Source: an uncultured Paracoccaceae bacterium
Lineage (GTDB): Bacteria; Pseudomonadota; Alphaproteobacteria; Rhodobacterales; Rhodobacteraceae
Reading direction: 5' to 3'
DNA length: 64,000 nt
Assembly: GCA_947503965.1 (NCBI GenBank)
Contig: CANNFU010000002.1
Coordinates: 310,001-374,000, forward strand
In this document: positions 8,190 through 16,883 of the stretch, piece after piece
Layout of the letters: each line of letters starts with the position of its first letter
How positions within the stretch are numbered: the stretch's first letter is position 1
Program-made: the position numbers and the translations under genes
Notes under the pieces: model-generated
Databases searched by the model: none
Told to the model about the DNA's origin: nothing
Seen by the model: only the letters and a program-made list of their open reading frames with translations

Positions 8190-9128
8190 CTAACGGTCCG
8201 GCAGCGGAATAAACTCCGCGTCATCGCCCGGCGGCAATTGGAACCGGCCGTTCTGCCAATCGCCCGCACGCCAGGCCTCTTTAGCCTCTTCGATGCGTTC
8301 CTTGCTGGAGGCCACAAAATTCCACCAGATATAGCGATCCCCTTCCATCGTCGCCCCGCCCAAAAGCATGACGCGCGCGCCTTGGGTGCCCGCTGTCATA
8401 CTGACGCGGTCGCCGGGCCGGAACACCATCATCCGGCCTGCATCAAACGTCTCGCCAGTGATGTCTACTGCACCTTCCAGCACATAAGCGCCCCGGTCTT
8501 CGTGGTTGTCCGGCAGCGGCAGCTTTGCGCCCGGTTGCAGAACGGCATCCAGATAGAACATCTCCGACGGTGTCTCGACCGGTGCACGTTCGCCGTAAGC
8601 ATCGCCCATGATCAGGCGCACCTGTTTGCCGTCTCCGTCCATCAGCGGCAAATCGGCCTTGGGCGCGTGAATGAACGCCGCGTCACGATCCTCGGCCCCT
8701 TTGGGCAGCGCGATCCAGGTCTGAATGCCAAACAGGCTTTGCGGTGCCTTCTTCGCGTCCCCATCCATTCGTTCCGAATGTGTGATACCGTGGCCCGCGA
8801 TCATCAGGTTCATCGCACCGGGCTCGATCCACTGATCGGTTCCCAGACTGTCACGGTGGTGAATGGCGCCACGATGCAGGTAAGTCACTGTTGCCAGACC
8901 GATATGGGGATGCGGGCGGACATCGATCCCCTGCCCTGTCACGAATTCGGCAGGGCCCATCTGATCAAAGAAGATGAAGGGGCCAACCATCTGGCGACGC
9001 GGCGCGGGCAAGGCGCGGCGCACCTCAAACCCGCCCAGATCGCGGGCGCGCGGGACGATCACGGTTTCAATGGCATCAACCGCGTCACCGGTCGGGCAAT
9101 CAGGATCAAGGGCGGGGTTCCAGCTCAT
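8190..9128 (-). CDS. Pirin family protein
   Basis: 312 aa bicupin. The N-terminal cupin holds the metal-binding histidines: PHPHIGLATVTY near residue 73 and GHGITHSERM near residue 110. The C-terminal cupin contains DNHEDRGAYVLEGAVDI. Bacterial pirins are metal proteins, some with quercetinase activity or enzyme-modulating roles; the exact role here is not readable. It stands alone, tail to tail with nothing on its left but tRNA-Asp. Confidence 0.9.
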   Translation of the reverse strand: MSWNPALDPDCPTGDAVDAIETVIVPRARDLGGFEVRRALPAPRRQMVGPFIFFDQMGPAEFVTGQGIDVRPHPHIGLATVTYLHRGAIHHRDSLGTDQWIEPGAMNLMIAGHGITHSERMDGDAKKAPQSLFGIQTWIALPKGAEDRDAAFIHAPKADLPLMDGDGKQVRLIMGDAYGERAPVETPSEMFYLDAVLQPGAKLPLPDNHEDRGAYVLEGAVDITGETFDAGRMMVFRPGDRVSMTAGTQGARVMLLGGATMEGDRYIWWNFVASSKERIEEAKEAWRAGDWQNGRFQLPPGDDAEFIPLPDR

Positions 9129-9228
9129 GACATATCTCCTTTGTGCGGTGCCCTACAGATAGGGGCAGTACTGCCCCACGAAAAGCGCAGGGCACGCGCA
9201 GAAACTGTGCGGGAAAGATCAACGCGTC

Positions 9229-9654
9229 CTAAAGAACCGTTCTGGCGGATCCTGAATGGCACGCAATATCATCATCAATGCGCAGCCAGGACAGCCGGCT
9301 CGCAGCATGACCGTGCAGTTGCGGCGGAAACTGATCCGCCTGATCAACAAGACCAACCGAAATAAAAACCTTCCCCGGCAGGTAATCGTAGGTGCCTGAG
9401 ACAGGTGACCCGCAAGAGGCACAGAAGGTACGCCTGACGCCTTCATTGACCTCAACGCCTTGCCCTGCATCGGGCAGGAACGTGATATCTTCGGTGTTAA
9501 ACGCCGCAAAGGCCGCAACCGGTGCGCCCGTCACACGACGGCAGTCGGCGCAATGGCAATATGACACCGTCAACGGCGGGGTATCGGACTGAAACGATAT
9601 GGCACCGCAATAGCATCGGCCGGTGATAGCGGGCTTTGCACTTTCCTGTGACAA
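9229..9654 (-). CDS. GFA/CENP-V family zinc protein
   Basis: 141 aa of the glutathione-dependent formaldehyde-activating enzyme fold. Zinc-binding cysteines are visible in GRCYCGAISF, SYCHCADCRR and FCASCGSPV. The open frame extends through the neighbouring tRNA-Val, which cannot be coding; TTG at 9652-9654 with AAAGGA six bases upstream is the likely start. Members of this family vary in substrate, so formaldehyde should not be assumed. Confidence 0.8.
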   Translation of the reverse strand: MSQESAKPAITGRCYCGAISFQSDTPPLTVSYCHCADCRRVTGAPVAAFAAFNTEDITFLPDAGQGVEVNEGVRRTFCASCGSPVSGTYDYLPGKVFISVGLVDQADQFPPQLHGHAASRLSWLRIDDDIACHSGSARTVL

Positions 9655-9704
9655 CCGGCATCCTTTCGATGCAACCCTATTTTCGAAACTGACATAGGGG
9701 CAGT

Positions 9705-9780
9705 TGGTGGGTGATGAGAGGCTCGAACTCCCGACATCTTCCGTGTAAAGGAAGCGCTCTACCAACTGAGCTAATCACCC
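9705..9780 (-). tRNA. tRNA-Val (TAC)
   Basis: 76 nt with encoded CCA. The acceptor stem GGGTGAT pairs with ATCACCC; the anticodon stem-loop CTTCC-TTTACAC-GGAAG gives anticodon TAC; the T arm has GAGTTCGAGCC. Confidence 0.96.
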
Positions 9781-9822
9781 GACGACGGATCGTTTAGACC
9801 AGCGGCGCGTGTAGCGCAAGCC

Positions 9823-10395
9823 TCATTCCAGCAGGTTTTGCACGCCGTCTTTCAAATGGTAAACGCAGCCTTGCCCCCCGTGGATTGTCGGGACGGCCAA
9901 CGCACCCTGACCAATGATCAAAGACCGCAGCATGCGGCTGGTGATGCCATGGGTCACCAGAACGGCGGGGCCAGTCAGCTCTGCCAGAAACGCGCGACAA
10001 CGCTGCTCTAACAGCGCAAAGCCTTCGCCGTTTGGCGCCACCTCATATTGCGCCATGAACGGGTCCTTGCCTTCGGGCATGGGTAATTCATCGCGCAGAC
10101 GGCCAGACCAATCCCCAACGCCGATCTCGCGCAGGCGATCATCGGTGCGGATATGCGATGCGATCCGGGCCAGCGCGATGCCAGCGGTCTGAAAGGCGCG
10201 GCCCTGCGGGCTGCTGATAAAAGCGAAACCGGCCAGATCCCGGGTGCGCAGGATTTCCCCCTGATGTGCGGCGTCCATCTCGCCCTTGGGCGTCAGGGGC
10301 GAATTCAATTCGCCCTGCATCCGGTTTTCCGCGTTCCATTCGGTTTCGCCATGGCGCAGGATGTAAAGCTCGGGCATGTCAGCAAAATTTGTCAT
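9823..10395 (-). CDS. Histidine phosphatase family protein
   Basis: 190 aa, phosphoglycerate-mutase-like fold. The catalytic RHGE motif is in LYILRHGETEWN near residue 12, the second-half catalytic His is in LVTHGITSRMLRS, and SSPQGRAFQTA carries the usual Arg. Some relatives are broad phosphatases, others act on sugar phosphates or cobalamin precursors; the substrate is not visible. The start is uncertain: a longer frame to 10464 exists, and MTNFADMPEL at 10395 fits the family length best. Confidence 0.82.
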   Translation of the reverse strand: MTNFADMPELYILRHGETEWNAENRMQGELNSPLTPKGEMDAAHQGEILRTRDLAGFAFISSPQGRAFQTAGIALARIASHIRTDDRLREIGVGDWSGRLRDELPMPEGKDPFMAQYEVAPNGEGFALLEQRCRAFLAELTGPAVLVTHGITSRMLRSLIIGQGALAVPTIHGGQGCVYHLKDGVQNLLE

Positions 10396-10571
10396 GCCGA
10401 TCACTTCTATCAAACCTCGCGCAAAGACAAGTGATGCCAAGAAAATATGCGCCCGCCGCGGCATCCTGCGGGATTATTCATCGTGCAGATTGCGCGCCAT
10501 GATCCAAACGCTCGGCATCCTTGACACGACACCGGACAAGCCGATCCTGCGATCAACCCAAGGAGACACCT

Positions 10572-11468
10572 ATGCGCCCGTTCCTGATATCCATTTTGAC
10601 TGCCCTGCCCTGTTTCGCCTCCGCCGATTTGCTGGATGACACGCCCCGGATCGCATTGATGTCGGCATTCCCGCCCGAATGGATCGCCTTGCAAGAAGGG
10701 CTAAGCGATCCGATAGAACACAAGCTGAATGGGGTCACATTCATCACCGGCCAGATGGCGGGCAAACCTGTCGTGATCTTTCTGTCGGGCGTGTCGATGG
10801 TGAATGCGGCCATGACAACACAACTGGCGCTGGATCATTTCGACATTCAGGCCATCGCCTTTTCCGGCATCGCAGGCGGGGTCGATCCGAACCTGTCGAT
10901 CGGTGATGTCGTAGTGCCTGCGCAATGGGGCAAATATCTGGAAGGGGTAATGGCGCGTGACACCGATGGCGTCTTTTCGATCCCGCCCTGGATGAGCACC
11001 GAATTTGAGAACCTCGGCATGATCACCACCGTACCAATGGGCGTGACAACCGCGCGCAGCGATGAACTGGACCGACGCTTCTGGTTTGATACTGACCCCG
11101 ATCTGCTTGCCATCGCGCAGGAAGTAGCTGCGGATATGACGCTTGCGGATTGTAACGCCGACAATGCCTGCCTGACCGATCCACCTGAAATCATCATCGG
11201 GGGCAATGGGGTCTCGGGATCATTCTTTGTCGACAATGCCGATCTGCGGGACTGGGCCTATGCCAGCTTTGACGCGCAAGTGCTTGATATGGAAAGTGCT
11301 GCGGTCGCCCATGTGGCATATGCCAACGAAGTCCCGTTTATCGCCTTCCGATCCTTGTCCGACCTCGCCGGTGGAACGGATGGAGACAATGAGATGACCA
11401 CGTTCATGTCGCTTGCGGCCAGCAATGCGGCCAGCGTGATGCGGGCGTTTGTGGCGGCAATGGATTAA
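10572..11468 (+). CDS. Exported 5'-methylthioadenosine/S-adenosylhomocysteine nucleosidase
   Basis: 298 aa. A cleavable signal peptide (MRPFLISILTALPCFASA) precedes a nucleoside phosphorylase-like domain. AFSGIAGGVDPNLSIGDVVV carries the ribose/base-binding region, LDMESAAVAHVA the Met-Glu substrate motif and RSLSDLAGG the catalytic Asp. MTANs are normally cytosolic enzymes of about 230 aa; the export signal and two extra cysteines (DCNADNACL) are unusual. ATG at 10572 follows GGAG closely. Confidence 0.85.
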   Translation: MRPFLISILTALPCFASADLLDDTPRIALMSAFPPEWIALQEGLSDPIEHKLNGVTFITGQMAGKPVVIFLSGVSMVNAAMTTQLALDHFDIQAIAFSGIAGGVDPNLSIGDVVVPAQWGKYLEGVMARDTDGVFSIPPWMSTEFENLGMITTVPMGVTTARSDELDRRFWFDTDPDLLAIAQEVAADMTLADCNADNACLTDPPEIIIGGNGVSGSFFVDNADLRDWAYASFDAQVLDMESAAVAHVAYANEVPFIAFRSLSDLAGGTDGDNEMTTFMSLAASNAASVMRAFVAAMD

Positions 11469-11484
11469 AAGGGGCCGGGTGAAT

Positions 11485-11559
11485 TGGTGGGTGATAAGAG
11501 ATTTGAACTCCTGACATCTTCGATGTGAACGAAGCGCTCTACCACTGAGCTAATCACCC
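11485..11559 (-). tRNA. tRNA-Val (CAC)
   Basis: 75 nt with encoded CCA. The anticodon stem-loop CTTCG-TTCACAT-CGAAG gives CAC; the acceptor stem is GGGTGAT/ATCACCC. With the TAC isoacceptor 1.7 kb away, the two probably arose by duplication. Confidence 0.95.
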
Positions 11560-11702
11560 GCCGTCAAAGCAATATCGCCCGCGACGATCAGGCGCAAGAC
11601 GATGTAGCAGGCCGCTGTCAAGACCCGGATACCGGACTTCCGCGATTTGGCCCGGCAGGGCACCATCCCGGCCATATCTTGACCCGTGTATCGGAAACAC
11701 AC

Positions 11703-12383
11703 ATGGCTTTGCGCATCGGCTGGCATTCAGAAATTTACACGGACGAAAGCCGCGACAGGTGCAACGTCGCGTTTGAGTTTGCGGTTGTGTCGCAAATTCG
11801 AGGCCGGGCGGTTGTGCATCGGCACGACACCGGCGCAGTGAACCAAGATGCTGACCGGCTTCGCGACATCACGCCACCCGCAGATGGAATCATCCGAAGC
11901 GCCGGCCAATTCGACGTAGATGCAACATCATCCCCGGCGTCGCCTTTTGTTGCTTTATGCGTGCGCCTGATCCCACCAGGTGCGGCACCGGACTGCGATC
12001 ACCACGGCAATTTCGCCCACGATCTTGCGCAAGTTGCGAACCAACAGTTTGCGAGCGGCATGGCGCCGACGACCGGTGATCTACGCGCTACCCGTCAGAG
12101 AGGGGACGCCCCGCAAAGTGATCACATTGGATTTGATGTGCGGGTTTACACGGATTTTGGCGCACGTCTGGATGGCGATATCATTGTCGATCAGGTCCTG
12201 CGCAGTTCGGAACGCATATTCGACATGCGCCTTTTCAAAGATGGCGTGCGGTACCGGCTATATGGTGGCATCGGCGCATTGGCGACAGCTGACGACCGGC
12301 GGCGCGCTGTTGGCGCGGCCTCACGCCGGGCCATTGTAGGCGCGCTGGGGCCGTTCCCGTTTCGAAATGCGCTGCATCGATAG
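11703..12383 (+). CDS. Doubtful ORF in a degenerate stretch
   Basis: A 226-codon frame opens with ATG at 11703 behind GGAAA. Its composition (rich in Arg, His, Asp and Ala, no recognisable motif, no hydrophobic core pattern) resembles the antisense shadows of real genes here, so it may be non-coding. The minus strand carries broken frames, one of which (12081-12257) reads like a fragment of a small domain. Nothing else is seen in 11560-12391. Decayed gene remnants are the likeliest reading. Confidence 0.2.
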   Translation: MALRIGWHSEIYTDESRDRCNVAFEFAVVSQIRGRAVVHRHDTGAVNQDADRLRDITPPADGIIRSAGQFDVDATSSPASPFVALCVRLIPPGAAPDCDHHGNFAHDLAQVANQQFASGMAPTTGDLRATRQRGDAPQSDHIGFDVRVYTDFGARLDGDIIVDQVLRSSERIFDMRLFKDGVRYRLYGGIGALATADDRRRAVGAASRRAIVGALGPFPFRNALHR

Positions 12384-12391
12384 TTGCGGGG

Positions 12392-12715
12392 TCAAACCGC
12401 GTCTGGCGTATCATCCTGCACAGCCATCGCGGCATTCTTCGTTGTCCGCAGTTTTAGCGTCAGCACATGCGCGCCTTCGCCCAGTTCCTTTGACTTGACC
12501 ACACGCAGTTTGCCCATCGGGGGCAGATTGACATCGCTACCTTTGACCAAAGCCTCGGCGATGACGGCCAACGCGGCCTCGACCGCTGGTTTGACATCGC
12601 GTTTCTTAAGGTTGGTGCGCGCGACAACGGCATCCAGCAGTTCCGGCTTTTTCATCAGGACAGGCTCTGTCTCTGCCGGCTTTGGTTCGGGGGGCTTTGT
12701 TGTCTTACGTGCCAT
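12392..12715 (-). CDS. HU family DNA-binding protein
   Basis: 107 aa. After a Lys/Pro-rich N-terminal extension of about 20 residues comes a complete HU/IHF fold: KKPELLDAVVARTNLKKRDV, then VNLPPMGKLRVVKSKELG, where the usual GFG-x-F arm start is replaced by PPMGKL, and a short C-terminal arm. Non-specific DNA bending is the family role. The arm divergence and extension suggest an accessory HU-like protein rather than the main HU. Confidence 0.85.
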   Translation of the reverse strand: MARKTTKPPEPKPAETEPVLMKKPELLDAVVARTNLKKRDVKPAVEAALAVIAEALVKGSDVNLPPMGKLRVVKSKELGEGAHVLTLKLRTTKNAAMAVQDDTPDAV

Positions 12716-12813
12716 GGGTGCCTCTCACTCCAGTTTGTCTATCCTTATCAGCTTTGCCACCCAACACCACCTGTGAACGCTGCCTTCGGCATAACAACCG
12801 GCCTTGGAACATG

Positions 12814-12842
12814 AAAAAGGCGCGCCCAAGCAGGACGCGCCC
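12814..12842 (-). terminator. Rho-independent terminator of lon
   Basis: Read on the minus strand, GGCGCG pairs with CGCGCC around an 11-base loop and is followed by TTTTT, 20-50 bases after the lon stop. Confidence 0.7.
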
Positions 12843-12864
12843 TTCATTTCATCATGCGTGTGCC

Positions 12865-15273
12865 CTAGTGCGCGCGCGCACCTTCGCCATCACTGCCGGA
12901 TTTGAGTGCGGCGGCTGCAGCGGCCTCTTCGGCTGCTTCATCCCACTCAATTGACTCCGGCTTGCGCACCAACGCATGTTCCAGCACTTCGGACACGTGT
13001 TTGACAGGGATGATCGTCAGCCCCTCTTTCACATTGTCCGGAATTTCCGGCAGGTCCTTGGCGTTGTCCTGCGGGATCAGAACAGTCGTGATACCGCCAC
13101 GCAATGCGGCCAACAGTTTTTCCTTCAAACCGCCAATCGGCATCGCATTCCCGCGCAAAGACACCTCGCCCGTCATGGCGATATCCTTGCGGACAGGGAT
13201 CTTGGTCAGCACCGACACGATGGAGGTTACCATCGCCAGACCGGCCGACGGGCCATCCTTCGGCGTCGCCCCATCCGGCACGTGGACATGGATATCCAGC
13301 GTGTCGAATTTCGGCGGCTTCACCCCGATCTCCGGCGCAATCGAACGGACGTAAGAAGACGCCGCATCAATCGACTCCTTCATCACATCGCCCAGTTTCC
13401 CGGTGGTCTTCATCCGGCCTTTGCCCGGAAGGCGCAGCGCCTCGATGTTCAACAGTTCACCACCCACCGATGTCCAGGCCAGACCGGTGACAACACCAAC
13501 CTGATCCTCGTCCTCGGCCAGACCAAAGCGGTACTTTTCTACGCCAAGGAAATCAGAGATGTTTTTCGCATTCACTTCAATGCGTTCCGACTCTTTCTTG
13601 ACCAGCTTGGTGACCGCCTTGCGGGCAATCTTAGCCAGCTCGCGCTCCATGTTCCTGACGCCAGCCTCGCGGGTATAAACCTGCACAATCGCGGTCAGCG
13701 CATCATCGGCCACGCTGAACTCCTTGTCGCGCAGCCCGTGGTTTTTCATGACCTTCGGCAGCAGGTGCTGCTTGGCAATCTCGACCTTTTCATCCTCGGT
13801 GTAACCCGACAGCGAAATGATCTCCATCCGGTCCAGCAAAGGCCCCGGCATGTTGTAGCTGTTCGCCGTGGTCAGGAACATCACGTTCGACAGGTCATAT
13901 TCGACCTCCAGATAGTGATCGACAAATGTCGAATTCTGTTCCGGATCCAGCACCTCAAGCATCGCCGACGCCGGGTCGCCCCGGAAATCCTGACCCATCT
14001 TGTCGATCTCGTCGAGAAGGATCAGCGGGTTCGTCGTCTTGGCCTTTTTCAGCGCCTGAATGATCTTGCCGGGCATCGACCCGATATAGGTGCGCCGGTG
14101 GCCCCTGATCTCGCTTTCATCACGCACACCACCAAGGGAAATGCGGATAAACTCACGGCCCGTGGCCTTGGCCACCGATTTACCCAGCGATGTCTTACCC
14201 ACACCAGGAGGGCCGACAAGGCACATGATCGGGCCTTTCAGCTTCTTGCTGCGCTGCTGCACGGCCAGATATTCGACGATCCGCTCCTTGACCTTCTCAA
14301 GCCCGTAATGGTCGTTGTCCAGCACGCGCTGCGCATGGCCCAGGTCCTTCTTGGTGCGCGATTTCACGCCCCATGGCACACCCAGAACCCAATCCAGATA
14401 GTTGCGCACAACGGTCGCCTCTGCCGACATGGGCGACATGTTCTTCAGCTTCTTCAGCTCGGCATCGACCTTTTCGCGGGCTTCCTTGGACAGCTTGGTT
14501 TCGGCGATCTTGGCTTCAAGTTCATCAACCTCGTTCTGGCCTTCTTCGCCATCGCCCAATTCCTTCTGAATGGCCTTCATCTGCTCATTCAGATAGTATT
14601 CGCGCTGGGTCCGCTCCATCTGTGTTTTCACGCGGGTCTTGATCTTCTTTTCGACCTGCAGAACAGACATCTCCCCCTGCATCAGGCCAAACACCTTTTC
14701 CAGACGCTCGGACACGGAAAGCGTTTCCAAAAGCCCTTGCTTTTGGTCCACTTCAATGCCCAGATGCCCGGCCACCAGATCGGCCAGCTTCGCAGGTTCG
14801 GTCGCTTCGCCAACAGCCGCCATCGCCTCTTCGGGGATGTTCTTCTTGATCTTGGCATAACGCTCAAACTCGGCGGATACATTGCGCACCAACGCCTCAA
14901 CCTCGGCCTCATTGCCAAGCGTTTCTTCCAGATACTCTGCCGAAGCCTCAAAGAAGTTATCATTCGGCACAAACTTCGTGATCCGCACGCGGCTGCGCCC
15001 TTCGACCAGTACCTTCACGGTGCCATCGGGCAGCTTCAGCAATTGCAGCACATTCGCCAGAACGCCGGACTTGTAGATACCGTCCTGATCAGGGTCGTCC
15101 TGACCGGGGTCAATCTGGCTGGACAATAAAATCTGCTTGTCGTCCTGCATCACCTCTTCCAGTGCGCGGACCGACTTTTCCCGGCCCACAAACAGCGGCA
15201 CGATCATATGTGGGAACACCACGATATCGCGCAGCGGCAGGACGGGATAGGATGAACTCAACGGTTCTTGCAT
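12865..15273 (-). CDS. lon: ATP-dependent endopeptidase La (Lon)
   Basis: 802 aa, full length for bacterial LonA. It has an N-terminal substrate domain (YPVLPLRDIVVFPHMIVPLF), a coiled-coil linker, an AAA+ module with Walker A GPPGVGKTS near residue 355 and Walker B ILLDEIDKM, and a C-terminal protease domain with the catalytic Ser in KDGPSAG near residue 680. It degrades misfolded and regulatory proteins in the cytosol. The start is ATG at 15271-15273 behind AAGGAAAAG; a longer frame adds seven poor residues. Confidence 0.97.
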   Translation of the reverse strand: MQEPLSSSYPVLPLRDIVVFPHMIVPLFVGREKSVRALEEVMQDDKQILLSSQIDPGQDDPDQDGIYKSGVLANVLQLLKLPDGTVKVLVEGRSRVRITKFVPNDNFFEASAEYLEETLGNEAEVEALVRNVSAEFERYAKIKKNIPEEAMAAVGEATEPAKLADLVAGHLGIEVDQKQGLLETLSVSERLEKVFGLMQGEMSVLQVEKKIKTRVKTQMERTQREYYLNEQMKAIQKELGDGEEGQNEVDELEAKIAETKLSKEAREKVDAELKKLKNMSPMSAEATVVRNYLDWVLGVPWGVKSRTKKDLGHAQRVLDNDHYGLEKVKERIVEYLAVQQRSKKLKGPIMCLVGPPGVGKTSLGKSVAKATGREFIRISLGGVRDESEIRGHRRTYIGSMPGKIIQALKKAKTTNPLILLDEIDKMGQDFRGDPASAMLEVLDPEQNSTFVDHYLEVEYDLSNVMFLTTANSYNMPGPLLDRMEIISLSGYTEDEKVEIAKQHLLPKVMKNHGLRDKEFSVADDALTAIVQVYTREAGVRNMERELAKIARKAVTKLVKKESERIEVNAKNISDFLGVEKYRFGLAEDEDQVGVVTGLAWTSVGGELLNIEALRLPGKGRMKTTGKLGDVMKESIDAASSYVRSIAPEIGVKPPKFDTLDIHVHVPDGATPKDGPSAGLAMVTSIVSVLTKIPVRKDIAMTGEVSLRGNAMPIGGLKEKLLAALRGGITTVLIPQDNAKDLPEIPDNVKEGLTIIPVKHVSEVLEHALVRKPESIEWDEAAEEAAAAAALKSGSDGEGARAH

Positions 15274-15445
15274 GCTCTTTTCCTTTTTTGGCAAGACGCG
15301 CCGGTCCCGCTTTGCGGCAACATGGAGCGTCTCCTTGGCCTCAACATGTGGGGTGATGTCGCAGGCGTTTCAACCAGACATGTGATTTGCTGCACGCAAA
15401 GTGCCTGCCTGCGCCCAGCACTGCAAGCATACAAAGCGAAAATGA

Positions 15446-15574
15446 TTAATTTTTGCCGATAAAATGGCCGGAAAATGATGGAAATCCGTGGCCCGCATCC
15501 CCGATATGGGCCTTCGCACCCGATGCAAATGCAACGCCGCACGCGAAAAAACAGGCAAAAACAATAATACGCAT
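15446..15574 (-). CDS. 42-aa exported small protein, unknown
   Basis: This short frame begins with ATG at 15572-15574, with GAGG about six bases upstream. The first 24 residues (MRIIVFACFFACGVAFASGA...) form a strong signal peptide; the rest, HIGDAGHGFPSFSGHFIGKN, is His/Gly-rich and ends at TAA. It may be a tiny periplasmic protein or the truncated head of a HupE/UreJ-like protein, which also starts with a signal and an AHxGHG segment. The surrounding 15274-15661 gap holds nothing else I can support. Confidence 0.45.
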   Translation of the reverse strand: MRIIVFACFFACGVAFASGAKAHIGDAGHGFPSFSGHFIGKN

Positions 15575-15661
15575 GACACCCTCAAATACGCGCCTTTCAA
15601 ATGCAGGCAGTCTGACAGTGCTGACGGGTGACGTCAGGTCAGGATTTCCGGACCACGGCGA

Positions 15662-16792
15662 TCAAAGCGGTGGCACATCACCCAGCGCACGGGTGGCGTG
15701 AAAATCAGCCTCCCACGCGGCAAACCGGCCCGCCGCAATCGCCTCGCGCATCCCCTGCATGATCTCCTGAAAATAATGCAGATTGTGCCAGGTCAGCAGC
15801 ATGCCAGAAATCATCTCCTGCGCCCGGAACACATGATGCAGATAGGCGCGGGAATAGCTGGCACAGGCCGGGCAAGTGCAGTGTTCGTCCAAGGGTCGCG
15901 GATCATCCGCATGCCGCGCGTTCTTGATATTCACCACACCGCGCCGCGTAAACACCTGCCCCGTCCGGCCAGAGCGTGAGGGCAGCACGCAATCCATCAT
16001 ATCAATCCCGCGCTTGACCGCGCCAACAATATCATCCGGCTTGCCCACCCCCATCAGGTAACGGGGCTTGTCCACGGGCAATTGATCCGGCGCAAAATCC
16101 AGACAGCCGAACATCGCCTCCTGCCCTTCCCCCACAGCCAGACCACCAATCGCATAGCCGTCAAACTCAATCGCGCGCAGCGCTTCGGCGGATTGCGCGC
16201 GCAAATCTTCCTCCAGCCCGCCTTGCTGAATACCGAACAAGGCATGACCGGGTCGGTCGCCAAAGGCATCCCGCGACCGCTGCGCCCATCGCATCGACAA
16301 TTCCATGCTTTGCGTGATGCGCTTGCGATCCGCTGGCAGTGCCGGGCATTCGTCAAAACACATCACGATATCCGAGCCGAGCAGTTTCTGGATCTCCATC
16401 GACCGTTCCGGCGTCAGATGATGTTTCGATCCATCAATATGGGATTTGAAGGTCACCCCTTCCTCGTTCAGTTTGCGCAGGCTCGACAGGCTCATCACCT
16501 GAAAACCGCCGCTATCGGTCAAGATGGGCTTGTCCCAGTTCATGAAGCGGTGCAGGCCACCCAAACGGTCAATCCGTTCCGCCGTGGGGCGCAGCATCAG
16601 GTGATAGGTATTGCCCAAAAGAATATCAGCACCCGTGGCTGCAACGCTTTCCGGCATCATCGCCTTCACAGTCGCCGCCGTACCCACCGGCATGAACGCA
16701 GGCGTGCGGATTTCGCCGCGTGGTGTCGCAATCACACCGGTCCGGGCCTTGCCATCAGTTGCGTTCAGCGTGAATGAGAAACGTTCGGTCAT
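15662..16792 (-). CDS. tgt: tRNA-guanine transglycosylase
   Basis: 376 aa. It exchanges guanine-34 for the queuosine precursor preQ1 in tRNAs with GUN anticodons (Asp, Asn, His, Tyr). The catalytic Asp is in [12 protein letters not shown], the second Asp in [18 protein letters not shown], and the zinc site [16 protein letters not shown] lies near the C-terminus. ATG at 16790-16792 follows AAAAGGA; the open frame to 16828 is probably untranslated. Confidence 0.96.
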   Translation of the reverse strand: MTERFSFTLNATDGKARTGVIATPRGEIRTPAFMPVGTAATVKAMMPESVAATGADILLGNTYHLMLRPTAERIDRLGGLHRFMNWDKPILTDSGGFQVMSLSSLRKLNEEGVTFKSHIDGSKHHLTPERSMEIQKLLGSDIVMCFDECPALPADRKRITQSMELSMRWAQRSRDAFGDRPGHALFGIQQGGLEEDLRAQSAEALRAIEFDGYAIGGLAVGEGQEAMFGCLDFAPDQLPVDKPRYLMGVGKPDDIVGAVKRGIDMMDCVLPSRSGRTGQVFTRRGVVNIKNARHADDPRPLDEHCTCPACASYSRAYLHHVFRAQEMISGMLLTWHNLHYFQEIMQGMREAIAAGRFAAWEADFHATRALGDVPPL

Positions 16793-16883
16793 CACAGGGT
16801 CCTTTTGCACCTCGCGCATATGGCGCAAGTGCTGGCGATTGAAAAGCCTTTCGCCCGCATCAGGCGCCGCCTAAGGTCAGGTA

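Noticed and set aside
8238..9365. 375-codon plus-strand ORF
   Set aside because: It is antisense to the pirin gene, which carries the family motifs.
9655..9765. N-terminal extension of the GFA protein
   Set aside because: The extension would be translated from the tRNA-Val gene; a TTG with a good ribosome site follows the tRNA.
12976..15129. 717-codon plus-strand ORF
   Set aside because: It is the antisense shadow of lon: rich in His, Arg and Gln, with no domain pattern.
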